A stretch of 64,000 nucleotides of DNA, taken from assembly GCA_030428945.1 (NCBI GenBank), contig JAUIEC010000015.1, forward strand, positions 62,001 through 126,000, in the 5' to 3' direction. The stretch's first letter is position 1; each line of letters starts with the position of its first letter. Origin of the DNA: Phycisphaerae bacterium. GTDB taxonomy: Bacteria > Planctomycetota > Phycisphaerae > UBA1845 > Fen-1342. Positions 41,697 to 50,552 of this stretch are shown here, in pieces. Under the pieces are notes generated by a model. The model worked only from the letters and a program-made list of their open reading frames with translations. It did not search any database and was not told the origin of the DNA. The position numbers and the translations under genes were made by a program.

Positions 41697-41836
41697 CCGT
41701 GTGCCCCATTCTCGGGCCGTGTGCTCCATCCTTGACCCGGGTGCCCCACGCTTGACCCGGATGCCCCATCCCTGAGCCGTGTGCCCCATCCTTGCCCCGG
41801 GTGCCCGATCCTTGACTCGGGTGCCCCATTCTTGAG
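41697..41836 (+). repeat. Seven exact-length 20-bp tandem repeats
   Basis: Units begin at 41697, 41717, 41737, 41757, 41777, 41797 and 41817. The consensus is CCGKGTGCCCCATCCTTGAC with one to four differences per unit and no length variation. It starts 9 bases after the stop of the TPR lipoprotein gene. Right after the last unit, CCCCATTCTT and GGAAGGGTGGGG could pair. Translations of this region (GHPGQGWGTR type) are not genes. There are no spacers, so it is not CRISPR. Confidence 0.95.
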
Positions 41837-42078
41837 TGAGCGAAGCGAACGGAAGGGTGGGGGACTGCGTTCTGCCGCATTGGCCCGATTCCGGTTCGCG
41901 AGGCCGCGGTCTCCCGCGTTGGTCACGCACCCCGCGCCGGTCCCCTCTCCATCCCGTGTGCGCTCCATTTTCGAATTTCTCCCGGCGCGCGGCGGCGGTT
42001 CTTCGCGTTGATCTGGTAACCGGCCGGCTGCGGTGTGACTGCGGCCCCGGATACCGAACCCTGCTGGAGATCGACGGT

Positions 42079-44487
42079 ATGAACTGCTTTCTTTCGCGCC
42101 GGATTACGCTCCCGGTGTTCGCGGTCGCGACGGCGACCCTGGCGCCGGCCGACTTCTCGCACTGGATCTGCGACGACGGGATCTACAGCGAGAGCAGTTG
42201 CTGGGACGACGGAATCCCGTCCGATCCGGGCGAGGCCGGCGCGATCGACTTCGACAACCTCGGCATGCCCTACACGGTCAACATGGATGTCGACGCGACC
42301 TTCGGAACCATCAACATCACCTCGCCCGAAGCCCGCATGAGCATCAGCGGCCGCGCGATCAACCCGGCCTTCTCGTTCAACGTGGTGCCCGGGGCCGAGG
42401 TCACGATGACCAGTTCCAGCTTCGTCGGCGGCACCGGCGTGTACACCAACGGCGGCCTGCTGACCACGTACCGCGCCAACCTGATCGACCTGGCCGGCTT
42501 CGAGCAGAACAACCTGCTGCGGATCGTGGCCGCCGGTGTCGGCGGGAACGCGGAACTGACCGTCAACACCAGTTTCACCAACCATGGCGTCATGGAGTTC
42601 CAGGGCGGCTGCTGCGCCGGGAACAACGCCATCCTGACCGTGCCGGGCAGCGATCTGCTGACCAACACCGGCGGCATCAACCTGCTGGCCGGACCGGGGA
42701 TTCGCCGGATCGACGCGCACCTCGACAACCAGGGGGTGATCAACCTCGGGCAGACGTCCTTCTTCGACAAGACGGACGGGCTCTACACGACCAGCGGGAC
42801 GATCAACTTCGGCGAATCGGTCGTGCTGAACTTCGACAACGGCGCCACCCTGACGCAGTCGGCCGGGCTGATCGACATGCCGGCCAGTTCCTACATCGAT
42901 ATCGACACGGGCGGCGCGTTCACCTTCACGGGCGGCACGCTGAACGGACAGGTGCGACTGACCGACGCGGACCTGCTGCTGGCCCCGGCCTCGGTCGGCG
43001 GCGCGTTCGAGTTCCGCGGCGTGGCCGGCACGCTGACGGGCGACGTCGGCGCGGACCAGTCCGTGACGCTGTTCGCCACCGGCTTCAGCGGGATGAACGC
43101 GACCGTGACCACGACCGGCGACGTCACCAACGCCGGCCTGCTGGCGACCGCCTCCGGTTGCTGCAACGGTTCGAACACGAGGATCATCGTGCCCGACGGC
43201 AGCGTGCTGACCAACACCGGGCTGATGGACCTGCAGGCGGCGTTCGGCGTGCAGAGCATCGCCGGTGACTTCGACAACCAGGGGGCCCTGACGATTGCGC
43301 GGGCCACGGTCTTCGACAAGGTCCAGGGCACCTATCGAAACGCGGGGGACATCAGCGTTGCCTTGCCCGGTTCGATCAGCCTGCGGGTCGCGGCCGATTT
43401 CGTCCAGGACGACGGCACGCTCATGCTGCAGGACACGGCCCGGATGTCGCTCGATCCCGGCAGCACGTTCTTTTTCAACGGCGGCGACATCACCGGAACC
43501 GGCGAGGTTCTGCTGACCGATGCGCACCTCGTGATCGACCCGAACGCCTCGGGTTCCGGCCGCTTCCGGTTCCAGCGCGATGCCAACACGCTGACCGGCG
43601 ACATCGCCCCCGACCAGTCGATCCTGATCTGGGCGCTCGGCACGTCCGGTCAGAGCGGCGCGGTCACGACCGTCGGCGACGTCACCAACGCCGGTTCGAT
43701 CACGATGGACGGCGCCTGCTGCAACGGAACGAACGTCACGCTGACCGTTCCGCCCGGCAGCAGCCTGACCAACACCGGCAGCATGTTCCTGCGGGGCAAC
43801 GCCGGAATCCGCTTCATCACGGCCGACTTCGACAACCTCGGCCTGGTCGAGATCGATCGCCTCAGTCGCTTCAACGCGCCCAACGGAACCTACACGAACC
43901 AGGGCACGCTGCGGATTCAGCCCGGCAACACGCTGACCGTGAGCGGCAGCACGCTGCTGAACACCGGCCCCGGGATCATCTCCGGCGGTGGTACGCTGGA
44001 TGTCAGCGGGGTCGACTTCGTCAGCGAGGCGGCCGTGGCCCCGGGCGTGGCGGTCGGCACGCTGAACCTGACCGGCACGTACGAGCAGGCCGGGCCGGGT
44101 TCGTTGCGGATCGAGGTGGGCGGTCCGGTTCCGGGAAGCGGGCACGATCAACTGGCGGTCAGCGGGGTCGCCAGCCTCGGCGGCACGCTCGAGATCAGCT
44201 TCGTCGACGGCTACTCGTGGGAAGCGGACCAGGAGTATGTCGTGCTTACGGCCGGCACCGTGACGGGCACGTTCGACAATGTGATCGCCCCGGGCACGTT
44301 CCAGGTCACCTACGACGCCGACCGCGTCACCATCAGCGGGTCCTGCCCGGCCGGGGATACGAACGGCGACTGCCAGGTGGACCTGCGGGACGTGGAGGTC
44401 ATCTCGACGCCGGATGAGGCGGGCGTCGACCTCGGCACCAGTTCGGTCGATGTGACCGGCGCCGAACGCCGCTTCGGCGGACCCTGA
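42079..44487 (+). CDS. Exported beta-helix-like repeat protein (autotransporter/adhesin-type) with dockerin-like tail
   Basis: An 802-aa secreted protein from the ATG at 42079 (GGAG upstream), with a weak signal peptide (LPVFAVATATLAPADF). Three repeats of about 170-190 aa share GDVTNAG, CCNG-[ST]-N, SVLTNTG / SSLTNTG and FDNQGALTI / FDNLGLVEI motifs. This is the pattern of beta-helix passenger domains with PEP-CTERM-type or autotransporter-associated repeats. There is no autotransporter barrel or PEP-CTERM signal. Near the end, CPAGDTNGDCQVDLRDVEVI resembles the first calcium loop of a dockerin, but the second loop is absent, so the tail may be decayed. Probable surface adhesin. Confidence 0.8.
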   Translation: MNCFLSRRITLPVFAVATATLAPADFSHWICDDGIYSESSCWDDGIPSDPGEAGAIDFDNLGMPYTVNMDVDATFGTINITSPEARMSISGRAINPAFSFNVVPGAEVTMTSSSFVGGTGVYTNGGLLTTYRANLIDLAGFEQNNLLRIVAAGVGGNAELTVNTSFTNHGVMEFQGGCCAGNNAILTVPGSDLLTNTGGINLLAGPGIRRIDAHLDNQGVINLGQTSFFDKTDGLYTTSGTINFGESVVLNFDNGATLTQSAGLIDMPASSYIDIDTGGAFTFTGGTLNGQVRLTDADLLLAPASVGGAFEFRGVAGTLTGDVGADQSVTLFATGFSGMNATVTTTGDVTNAGLLATASGCCNGSNTRIIVPDGSVLTNTGLMDLQAAFGVQSIAGDFDNQGALTIARATVFDKVQGTYRNAGDISVALPGSISLRVAADFVQDDGTLMLQDTARMSLDPGSTFFFNGGDITGTGEVLLTDAHLVIDPNASGSGRFRFQRDANTLTGDIAPDQSILIWALGTSGQSGAVTTVGDVTNAGSITMDGACCNGTNVTLTVPPGSSLTNTGSMFLRGNAGIRFITADFDNLGLVEIDRLSRFNAPNGTYTNQGTLRIQPGNTLTVSGSTLLNTGPGIISGGGTLDVSGVDFVSEAAVAPGVAVGTLNLTGTYEQAGPGSLRIEVGGPVPGSGHDQLAVSGVASLGGTLEISFVDGYSWEADQEYVVLTAGTVTGTFDNVIAPGTFQVTYDADRVTISGSCPAGDTNGDCQVDLRDVEVISTPDEAGVDLGTSSVDVTGAERRFGGP

Positions 44488-44570
44488 GCCTGGTTCGATG
44501 AGAACTGAAAGCAGGGAGAGGAGTGAAGTCGAGTGGAGCGGGGCGTCCTGTCCCCGCTCCGCCGGCGCAG

Positions 44571-44625
44571 TGGCCAAGTGAGCAAGTAACCAAGTCAGCA
44601 GTGGGCGAGTCGGCAGGTCCGCAGG
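44571..44625. repeat. Imperfect octamer array between convergent genes
   Basis: About seven 8-bp units (one of 7) of the pattern T-N-N-N-C/G-A/G-A/G-G, e.g. TGGCCAAG, TGAGCAAG, TAACCAAG, TCGGCAGG, TCCGCAGG. It lies 41 bases from the stop of the S41 peptidase gene and about 80 from that of the beta-helix gene. It is related to the array at 12381-12412. Confidence 0.6.
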
Positions 44626-44666
44626 GTTGCCGTGCAGGCCGGGGCTGTGCCGGCTCGTTTCGCTCG

Positions 44667-46262
44667 TTACGGGCTGTCGGGTTGCTTCGGGGCCTTCACT
44701 TCGGCGTCGACCAGGCGAAGCACATCCTGCAGCAGGCCGTCCTGGCGGCCCTGGAAGCGTTCGGCCGGGATGTCGACCCGCAGGTCGGGCTCGATTCCGC
44801 GTTCGTCGAGAGCCTGTCCGTCCGCGCGGAAGGCGAGCCACTGCGGCACGCTGACGACGATCCCCTCGCCGGCTTCCAGTTCACGCGGGTTGCCGCTCGA
44901 GCCGGCCGTGGGGACGCCCAGCAGCCTGACCTGCGGAAGTTCTCCAAGCATGCCGGCGAAGGCCTCCGCGCTGCTCATGCACCGCGGGCCGATCAGGACG
45001 TACACCGGTCGTTCGAACGTCCAGGGGCCGCGTGGTTCGAGGGTTCGCGTCTCGCGCGGGCCGAGGTCCGTGTGGGCCGGACCGGTCCGCACCTGGGCCG
45101 AGGCGTACGGCACGGCCGTCTTGGCGAAGCGACCGGCCATCTGCTGGGCGAGTCGCTCGTTGCCGCCGCCGTTGAAGCGCAGGTCGAGGATCAGGGCCCG
45201 CGTGTCGCGCAGGGACGCGAGGACTTCATCGAAGGCGGCGACCATCTCGCGGTTGCGCAGCGCGTCGACCGCCAGGTATCCCAGGCCGCCTGGCGTTCGC
45301 CCCCAGCGCAGGTCGTTGCCCGCTTCGAGGTTCGAGATCAGCCCGCCGGCGGCCATCACGTTGCCGTTCACGCTTCGCGGCCGCCGGTAGACCGGTACCG
45401 GCTGACCGTCGACCCGCAGCCAGATGTGCAGGTCGCGCAGCGGGCGAAGCATCTCGGCCAGCACCTGGGCCAGTTCGATCGTGTTGGACACCTCGCCGAG
45501 TCGCGGCCGGAAAGTCTCGCGGACGGCGTTCCAGTCCACTTCGGGGCGCAGTCCGAAACCGGCGTACTGCCGGTCGAACTCTTCCCAGACGCGGTCGAAC
45601 ACGGCCCGGGCCTTGTCGGCCGAGACCGGGCGCACCGGCGGGAGCGTACGGCGTTCGAAGACCGGCAGGTACTGCACCCACTCGGTGGTGGTGTCGACGG
45701 CGAAGAAGCGGCGAACGCCGGCGGAGGTGTCGACATCGACGACCAGTTGGTGGCGGGGCGGCAGGCTCGCCCGCCGGCCGACGTGGAAACTGGCCCGGAT
45801 CTTGTCGTTGGCGATGCGCGACATGTGAAAGTGACGCAGGGACTGGCCGGGACCGACCACCGTGTCGGCCGGGAAGAGTTCACCCAGGCGGTCCGGGTGA
45901 AAGCGAAGCCAGGCATGCTCGAACGTTTCCATCACGTCGGCGGCGCTGCTGACCAGTTGGCCGCGCCGGCGGGGAATGACGATCGCCCAGACGGCCCCGG
46001 TTTCGGCGCAGTGCCCGATGCCGAGGTCGGCCGGCCCCGTCTTGAGCTTCAGCCCGTCCGGCCCCTCGAAGTAGAAGCGGGACAGGTGAAAGATGTCTTC
46101 GGTACCGAACGACCAGTTGCAGGCTTCCTGCCCGCTGCCGGCCGGATAGCGTTCGGCCAGGTTGGCGACGAACGGCTGGCTGGCGGGAGACTGCGTCGTC
46201 GCGGGCTGTTGCGCAAGGGCGACACCGGCCAGCAGGCTGACGAATGCGGCGAGCGTTTTCAC
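44667..46262 (-). CDS. Exported S41-family (tail-specific/CtpA-like) serine peptidase
   Basis: A 531-aa secreted peptidase-like protein with signal peptide MKTLAAFVSLLAGVALA (GTG start). The C-terminal half has the S41 core: ALILDLRFNGGGNERLAQ, the nucleophile region GPRCMSSAEAFAGML with Ser, and GVPTAGSSGNPRELE. The N-terminal half has no PDZ domain that I recognise. It overlaps the Ser/Thr kinase gene by 4 bases (GTGA) and is third in a sigma factor / kinase / peptidase operon. It may process exported or regulatory proteins in that pathway. Confidence 0.86.
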   Translation of the reverse strand: MKTLAAFVSLLAGVALAQQPATTQSPASQPFVANLAERYPAGSGQEACNWSFGTEDIFHLSRFYFEGPDGLKLKTGPADLGIGHCAETGAVWAIVIPRRRGQLVSSAADVMETFEHAWLRFHPDRLGELFPADTVVGPGQSLRHFHMSRIANDKIRASFHVGRRASLPPRHQLVVDVDTSAGVRRFFAVDTTTEWVQYLPVFERRTLPPVRPVSADKARAVFDRVWEEFDRQYAGFGLRPEVDWNAVRETFRPRLGEVSNTIELAQVLAEMLRPLRDLHIWLRVDGQPVPVYRRPRSVNGNVMAAGGLISNLEAGNDLRWGRTPGGLGYLAVDALRNREMVAAFDEVLASLRDTRALILDLRFNGGGNERLAQQMAGRFAKTAVPYASAQVRTGPAHTDLGPRETRTLEPRGPWTFERPVYVLIGPRCMSSAEAFAGMLGELPQVRLLGVPTAGSSGNPRELEAGEGIVVSVPQWLAFRADGQALDERGIEPDLRVDIPAERFQGRQDGLLQDVLRLVDAEVKAPKQPDSP

Positions 46263-48499
46263 GGTGATCCTCCGGGCGTGTCGCGGAGCGTGGCCAGCAG
46301 GGCCCGCGAGTCCGCGGTGTGCGCGTGGTCGGGTTCCAGGAGCTTCTGCTGGACGGCCAGGGCGGCGACGCAGAGCGACTCGGCTTCCCCGCGTCCGTCC
46401 GGCCCGCGGGCCAGCAGGTCCGCCAGATTGTACATCGCACGAGCCGTGTACTGGTGCTGCCGGCCGAGCCCTTCCTCGAGGATGTCGAGCGCGTCGCGGA
46501 GGTGCGGTCCGGCCTCATCGAGCCGCCCCAGGCTGACCAGCAGCTTGCCGTAGTTGTTGTGCATCTTGGCGACCTCGGGGTGCGCCCGGCCGAGCCAGGC
46601 CAGCCGCAGTTGCAGGGCCGCCTGGTAGTGTCCCTCGGCCCGCTCGAGCAGTTCCCGGCGCAGGTCGGGGTCATCGGTCTGCCCGGCCCGCGTGCGATAC
46701 AGCGCGCCGAGGTTGTTGCGGGTCTGGGCCAGCGCGTCGTGGGCGTCGGCCTGGTCCTTCCGGCGGGCGCCGCGGGCGACGGTCGCATCGGCGGCAGCCT
46801 GGCGAATCGGCAGGGCTTCGCGGTAAAGCTGCTCCGCTTCGTCGAGGGCCCCGCGCATCTTGCGGACGACGCCGAGCGAGTTGAGCGTCTCGCCGATCAG
46901 GGGGTGTCCCTGCGGGAGGCGTTCGCGGCGGCGTTGCAGGGCCTCGCGCAGCAGCGGTTCGGCCGCTTCGAGGTCGCCGCGTTCGACCGTGACTTCGCCG
47001 AGGTCGTTCAGGGCCCGGACGGTGTCGAGGTGCCCGCCGCCGAGTTCGCGCAGGTTCATCTCGTATGCGCTGCGAAGCTGATCCGCGGCCTGCTCCTGCC
47101 GGCCGAGGCGCCAGTAGGTCCGCCCGAGGGTGTACTGCAGGGCGGCGGCGACCCGCGGGCGATCGCCGAGTTCACGCTGGATCTCGCTGGCGATGCGGTC
47201 GAGCACGTCGGTCACCTTGGTGTCCTTGTCGCCCTGTTCCCAGACGTCGCTGGACTGCATCATCCCGGTCAGGATCTCGTTGATGCGTTCGAACTTGTCC
47301 GCCTCGCGCTGGGCCCGGTCGTAGAGCACGCCGAAGACCACCGCCGCGGCCAGCGCGCCGACGAAGATCGTCGAAAGCAGCGCGACCGGCAGCTTGTGGC
47401 GGCTGACGTAGCGGCTGACGCGATACGCCAGGCTCGGCGGACGGGCCTGGATCGGGTAGCGGTTCAGGTAGCGATGCACGTCGTCTTCGAGTTCGGCTAC
47501 CGTCTGGTAGCGGCGGGCGGGGTCCTTCTCGAGGGCCTTGCCGGCGATCGTGCTGACGTCGAGCGGCACCTGGCTGGCCAGGGCGTGGGCCGGGCGCGGC
47601 GACGTTTCGCAGATCTCGCGGACGACGTCGAGCAGGGTCGGCTTCATCACGTCGTACGGGAACGTTCCGGTGACCAGTTCGTACAGGATCACGCCGAGCG
47701 TGTAGACGTCGCTGCGGACGTCGATCGCATCCGGTTCAGCCCGCGTCTGCTCGGGGCTCATGTAGGCCGGCGTGCCGAGCAGTCGCCCGGCTTCCGAGAC
47801 CATGCTGGCTTCGGGGCCCTCGGATTCGCTGGCCCGTGCGAGCCCGAAGTCGAGCACCTTGGGGTTGCCGTCGTCGTCGATCAGGATGTTGGCCGGCTTC
47901 AGGTCGCGGTGGATCACGCCGCGCTGGTGGGCGTAGTTCAGAGCGGCGCAGATCCGGTGGAACAGCTCGATCCGGGCCCGCAGGGGCAGCGGCGGGCGGC
48001 TTCCGCCGGGGTGCTCGCCGTTGACGTAGGCGCTCAGCGGAATTCCGCTGACGAGTTCCATCGCGAAGTAGGTCTGCCCGTCGGGCGTCACGCCGGCGTC
48101 GTAGATCGCGGCGATCGACGGGTGGTTCAGGCGGGCGAGCGTCTGCATCTCGCGGCGAAACAGCCGCGCCCGGAAATCATCGACCACGCCGCCGCGGACG
48201 ACCTTCAGGGCCACGCGCCGCCGCGGCGTCCGCTGCTCGGCCTCGAACACCAGGCCCATCGCGCCCTCGCCGATCTTGCGGATGATGCGGTAGTCGCCGA
48301 TCGCGTCCGGCAACGGCGGGGCCGGCGGGGCGGCGGCGGGCAGGTCGTGCAGGTCGCCCAGCAGGCTGCGCATCCCGGCCACGCTTTCGGCGCAGGTGCC
48401 GCACGACGCGACGTGGTCGGCGATGCGGCGGGCCTCCGCATCGTCGGGATCACCGTGCAGCCATTCCCAGAGGTCGTCGCGCGAGACGGCGCAACTCAT
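46259..48499 (-). CDS. Transmembrane Ser/Thr protein kinase with N-terminal zinc-finger-like and C-terminal TPR domains
   Basis: A 746-aa Hanks-type kinase. An anti-sigma-like H-x3-C-x2-C motif (HVASCGTCAE, about residue 28) precedes the kinase domain (about 69-335), which has GEGAMGLVF, VALKVV, HRDLKPANIL, VLDFGLA and GTPAYMSPEQ. One membrane helix (about 372-397) separates it from an extracytoplasmic TPR region of about 340 aa. The zinc-finger-like segment could bind the sigma factor encoded just upstream, with which the gene overlaps by 4 bases (ATGA). This layout, kinase plus ECF sigma factor, is a known planctomycete theme; the input signal is unknown. Confidence 0.93.
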   Translation of the reverse strand: MSCAVSRDDLWEWLHGDPDDAEARRIADHVASCGTCAESVAGMRSLLGDLHDLPAAAPPAPPLPDAIGDYRIIRKIGEGAMGLVFEAEQRTPRRRVALKVVRGGVVDDFRARLFRREMQTLARLNHPSIAAIYDAGVTPDGQTYFAMELVSGIPLSAYVNGEHPGGSRPPLPLRARIELFHRICAALNYAHQRGVIHRDLKPANILIDDDGNPKVLDFGLARASESEGPEASMVSEAGRLLGTPAYMSPEQTRAEPDAIDVRSDVYTLGVILYELVTGTFPYDVMKPTLLDVVREICETSPRPAHALASQVPLDVSTIAGKALEKDPARRYQTVAELEDDVHRYLNRYPIQARPPSLAYRVSRYVSRHKLPVALLSTIFVGALAAAVVFGVLYDRAQREADKFERINEILTGMMQSSDVWEQGDKDTKVTDVLDRIASEIQRELGDRPRVAAALQYTLGRTYWRLGRQEQAADQLRSAYEMNLRELGGGHLDTVRALNDLGEVTVERGDLEAAEPLLREALQRRRERLPQGHPLIGETLNSLGVVRKMRGALDEAEQLYREALPIRQAAADATVARGARRKDQADAHDALAQTRNNLGALYRTRAGQTDDPDLRRELLERAEGHYQAALQLRLAWLGRAHPEVAKMHNNYGKLLVSLGRLDEAGPHLRDALDILEEGLGRQHQYTARAMYNLADLLARGPDGRGEAESLCVAALAVQQKLLEPDHAHTADSRALLATLRDTPGGSP

Positions 48500-49056
48500 G
48501 TCCAGCTTCCGGTGATCCGGCGGAGTTCCTCTTCAAGCTGGCGGCTGGCCCGCACGAGGCGGCCCTTGACGGTCTGCTCGGTCACGTCGAGGGCGCCCGC
48601 CATTTCGCTGCGCGAGAGGTTCTCGTAGAACTTGAGGATCAGCACGCTGCGGAGTTCCTCGGGCATCTGGTCGATGATGCCGCGGATCAGTTCGGCCCGC
48701 TCGGTCCTGGCGAAGCGCGTGCGCGGGCCGGCCTCGCTGCGGGCGGCCTCGAACCCGGTCTGCAACCGGTTGGCGTGGGTCGGGCTGCGCTTGTGGTGCC
48801 GCATGATGTCCAGGCAGCGGTTGCGGGCGACGCGATAGAGCCACGGCCGGACGTCGCCGGTCGGGGCCTTGTCGGGATCGCCCAGCTTGGCGAAGGTCTC
48901 CTGGGCGACGTCGTCAGCGCGGGCCGGATCTCCGAGGTAGGTCCGGCAGTAGCGCTGGATCGCGTCCCAGTAGCGCCTGGTCAGGTCGTCGAGCGCCGTG
49001 CGGTCGCCGCCGCGGAGGGCTTCGAGCAGTTCGATATCGGTCGGCGTCTCAGCCAT
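48496..49056 (-). CDS. ECF-type RNA polymerase sigma factor, kinase-linked
   Basis: A 186-aa sigma factor from the ATG at 49056 (an in-frame GTG at 49074 would add six residues). Region 2 has DDVAQETFAKLGD and VRPWLYRVARNRCLDIMRHH; region 4 has MPEELRSVLILKFYENLSRS and VTEQTVKGRLVRASRQLEEE. It is first in a tightly overlapping operon with a zinc-finger-bearing Ser/Thr kinase and an S41 peptidase, so it is probably activated through that kinase rather than a classical anti-sigma factor. Confidence 0.93.
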   Translation of the reverse strand: MAETPTDIELLEALRGGDRTALDDLTRRYWDAIQRYCRTYLGDPARADDVAQETFAKLGDPDKAPTGDVRPWLYRVARNRCLDIMRHHKRSPTHANRLQTGFEAARSEAGPRTRFARTERAELIRGIIDQMPEELRSVLILKFYENLSRSEMAGALDVTEQTVKGRLVRASRQLEEELRRITGSWT

Positions 49057-49237
49057 AGGTTCGTATCGCACCACGAGACCGCCACCCGGTCAAGGGCGAG
49101 TCCGCTAACCCTTGCCGCGAGTTGGCTTTGCATTTCATCGGCAGCGGCCCGGCACTTTTCTGAGATTTCATGGTCCGCCCGCCGGTCCCGGTCGTGACAG
49201 GGGTGGACGAAGGCCGTTGCGGCACCCTGTGAGCGCG

Positions 49238-49243
49238 TACAAT
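49238..49243 (+). promoter_or_regulatory. -10-like hexamer (TACAAT) for the Gly-rich lipoprotein gene
   Basis: TACAAT lies about 67 bases before the ATG at 49310 in a divergent region. There is no good -35 box at the usual distance. It is similar in context to 10201 and 57485. Confidence 0.35.
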
Positions 49244-49309
49244 GCCCGCCGGGCGTGCGTGGCCACGGAACCGTGCGGCCCTGTTTTGGACGACTGCGAG
49301 GCAACAGCG

Positions 49310-50518
49310 ATGAAGCGTTTCGTGCATGGTACCGGCCTGTTTTCGATCAGCCTGCTGCTGGGTGGCTGTCCGGTGATGGACGTCGACCCGAACATGCCCG
49401 GTTCCGGGATGTCGCAGAACAACAACGGCACCAGCCTGACCACCGGGCAGGTCGAGACGATTGCCGAGGACATCGTCGACCAGGCCCTGGCCGATGCCGG
49501 CAGCGAGTTCGAGACGATCGCCAGCGAGGTCGCCAGCGAACTGGTCGCAGCAGCCGTGGCCGAGGCGATCGAGCAGGCGGCCCTGGCCCGCGTCTACGGC
49601 GACGGATCGGCCGGCTCGCGAATGGTCGGCGGCGACACACGCCTGGGCGACAACGGCGACATCAACACCCAGTACGAGGATTTCATCGTGCCGGAGGGCG
49701 TCACGCTGACGGTCCAGAGCGGAACGGTGATTCGCTGCACCGGCAAGTTCGAGAACCACGGCAAAATCATCGTGCAGAACGGCACCGAGGGCGGCACGCG
49801 CACCGGGACCGGCAGTTCGACCGTGCTGGGAGCCGAACAACCGGCCGAGCCGGGCGCTTCGACGCTCGCGGCCGCCGGCGGTGAGGTCGGCGACGACAGC
49901 GGCGCGCAGAGCGGCGGCTTTCCGGGCATCGGTCTGTCGGAGTTCGAATCGCGGCAGTTGCTGGTACCGGGCATCAAGGCGGGCGGCAGCGGCGGGGCGT
50001 CGTTCAATTCCGAGGGCGGTGACGGCGGCGGATCGTTCGTCGTGATGTCTTCCGGCCCGCTGGTCAACAACGGCCTCATCATGGCCGACGGCGAGAGCGC
50101 CACGGACGGTGCCGGCGGTGGTGCCGGCGGCGTGGTCGTGCTGGCCTCGAAGACGAGCGTTGAGCAGACCGGCATCGGGATGATCACGGCCACCGGCGGT
50201 GACGGCGGCGGCGCGACCAGCGGCTCGGCCCCGGGCGGCGGCGGCAGCGGCGGGATCGTCCACATGCTGGCTCCGACGATGACGGATGCCGGCGTGGTGG
50301 TCGTCGACGGCGGCGCGGCCGGCGCGAGCGGCGCGGCCGGTTCGATCACCGACACGCTGCGAACCGGTGGCGGCGGCGGCGGCGCGACGGCCCGCAAGGG
50401 CGGCAGCGGCGGCGGCGTCGGCCTCGAAGACGGCCAGCCCAACGACCCCGGCACCGCCGGCAGCGGCGAAGCAGGCTTCTCGCTGACCAGCGAAGTGGAT
50501 CCGACGGCATTGCTTTAG
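49310..50518 (+). CDS. Gly-rich exported lipoprotein, unknown function
   Basis: A 402-aa protein with a good lipoprotein signal (FSISLLLGGCPVMD; Cys about residue 20). After a helical, acidic region (about 40-100), the chain is extremely rich in Gly/Ala/Ser with repeated GG-containing short blocks (GGAGGVVVLASKT, GGGGSGGIVHMLAP, GGGGGGATARKGG), probably a beta-structured surface scaffold. The sequence resembles Gly-rich adhesin-type passengers but no family is recognised. The stop is followed after 3 bases by a GGGAACA array. Confidence 0.72.
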   Translation: MKRFVHGTGLFSISLLLGGCPVMDVDPNMPGSGMSQNNNGTSLTTGQVETIAEDIVDQALADAGSEFETIASEVASELVAAAVAEAIEQAALARVYGDGSAGSRMVGGDTRLGDNGDINTQYEDFIVPEGVTLTVQSGTVIRCTGKFENHGKIIVQNGTEGGTRTGTGSSTVLGAEQPAEPGASTLAAAGGEVGDDSGAQSGGFPGIGLSEFESRQLLVPGIKAGGSGGASFNSEGGDGGGSFVVMSSGPLVNNGLIMADGESATDGAGGGAGGVVVLASKTSVEQTGIGMITATGGDGGGATSGSAPGGGGSGGIVHMLAPTMTDAGVVVVDGGAAGASGAAGSITDTLRTGGGGGGATARKGGSGGGVGLEDGQPNDPGTAGSGEAGFSLTSEVDPTALL

Positions 50519-50521
50519 GAA

Positions 50522-50552
50522 GGGAACAGGGAACAGGGAACAGGGAACAGGG
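50522..50552 (+). repeat. Heptamer array (GGGAACA)4 plus GGG
   Basis: Perfect units starting 3 bases after the stop of the plus-strand lipoprotein gene, G-rich strand in sense. Five GGG tracts. Inverted counterparts occur at about 50641-50661, 50703-50735 and 50918-50955. Confidence 0.95.

Noticed and set aside
41697..41836. CRISPR array
   Set aside because: The 20-bp units are directly adjacent with no spacers, and no cas gene is nearby.
42079..44487. Autotransporter with C-terminal barrel
   Set aside because: The passenger-like repeats are clear, but the C-terminus has only a partial dockerin-like loop and no beta-barrel.
41923..44841. 972-codon minus-strand frame opposite the beta-helix gene
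   Set aside because: The translation is Arg/Asp/Gly-rich without recognisable domains, while the opposite strand has a signal peptide and clear internal repeats.
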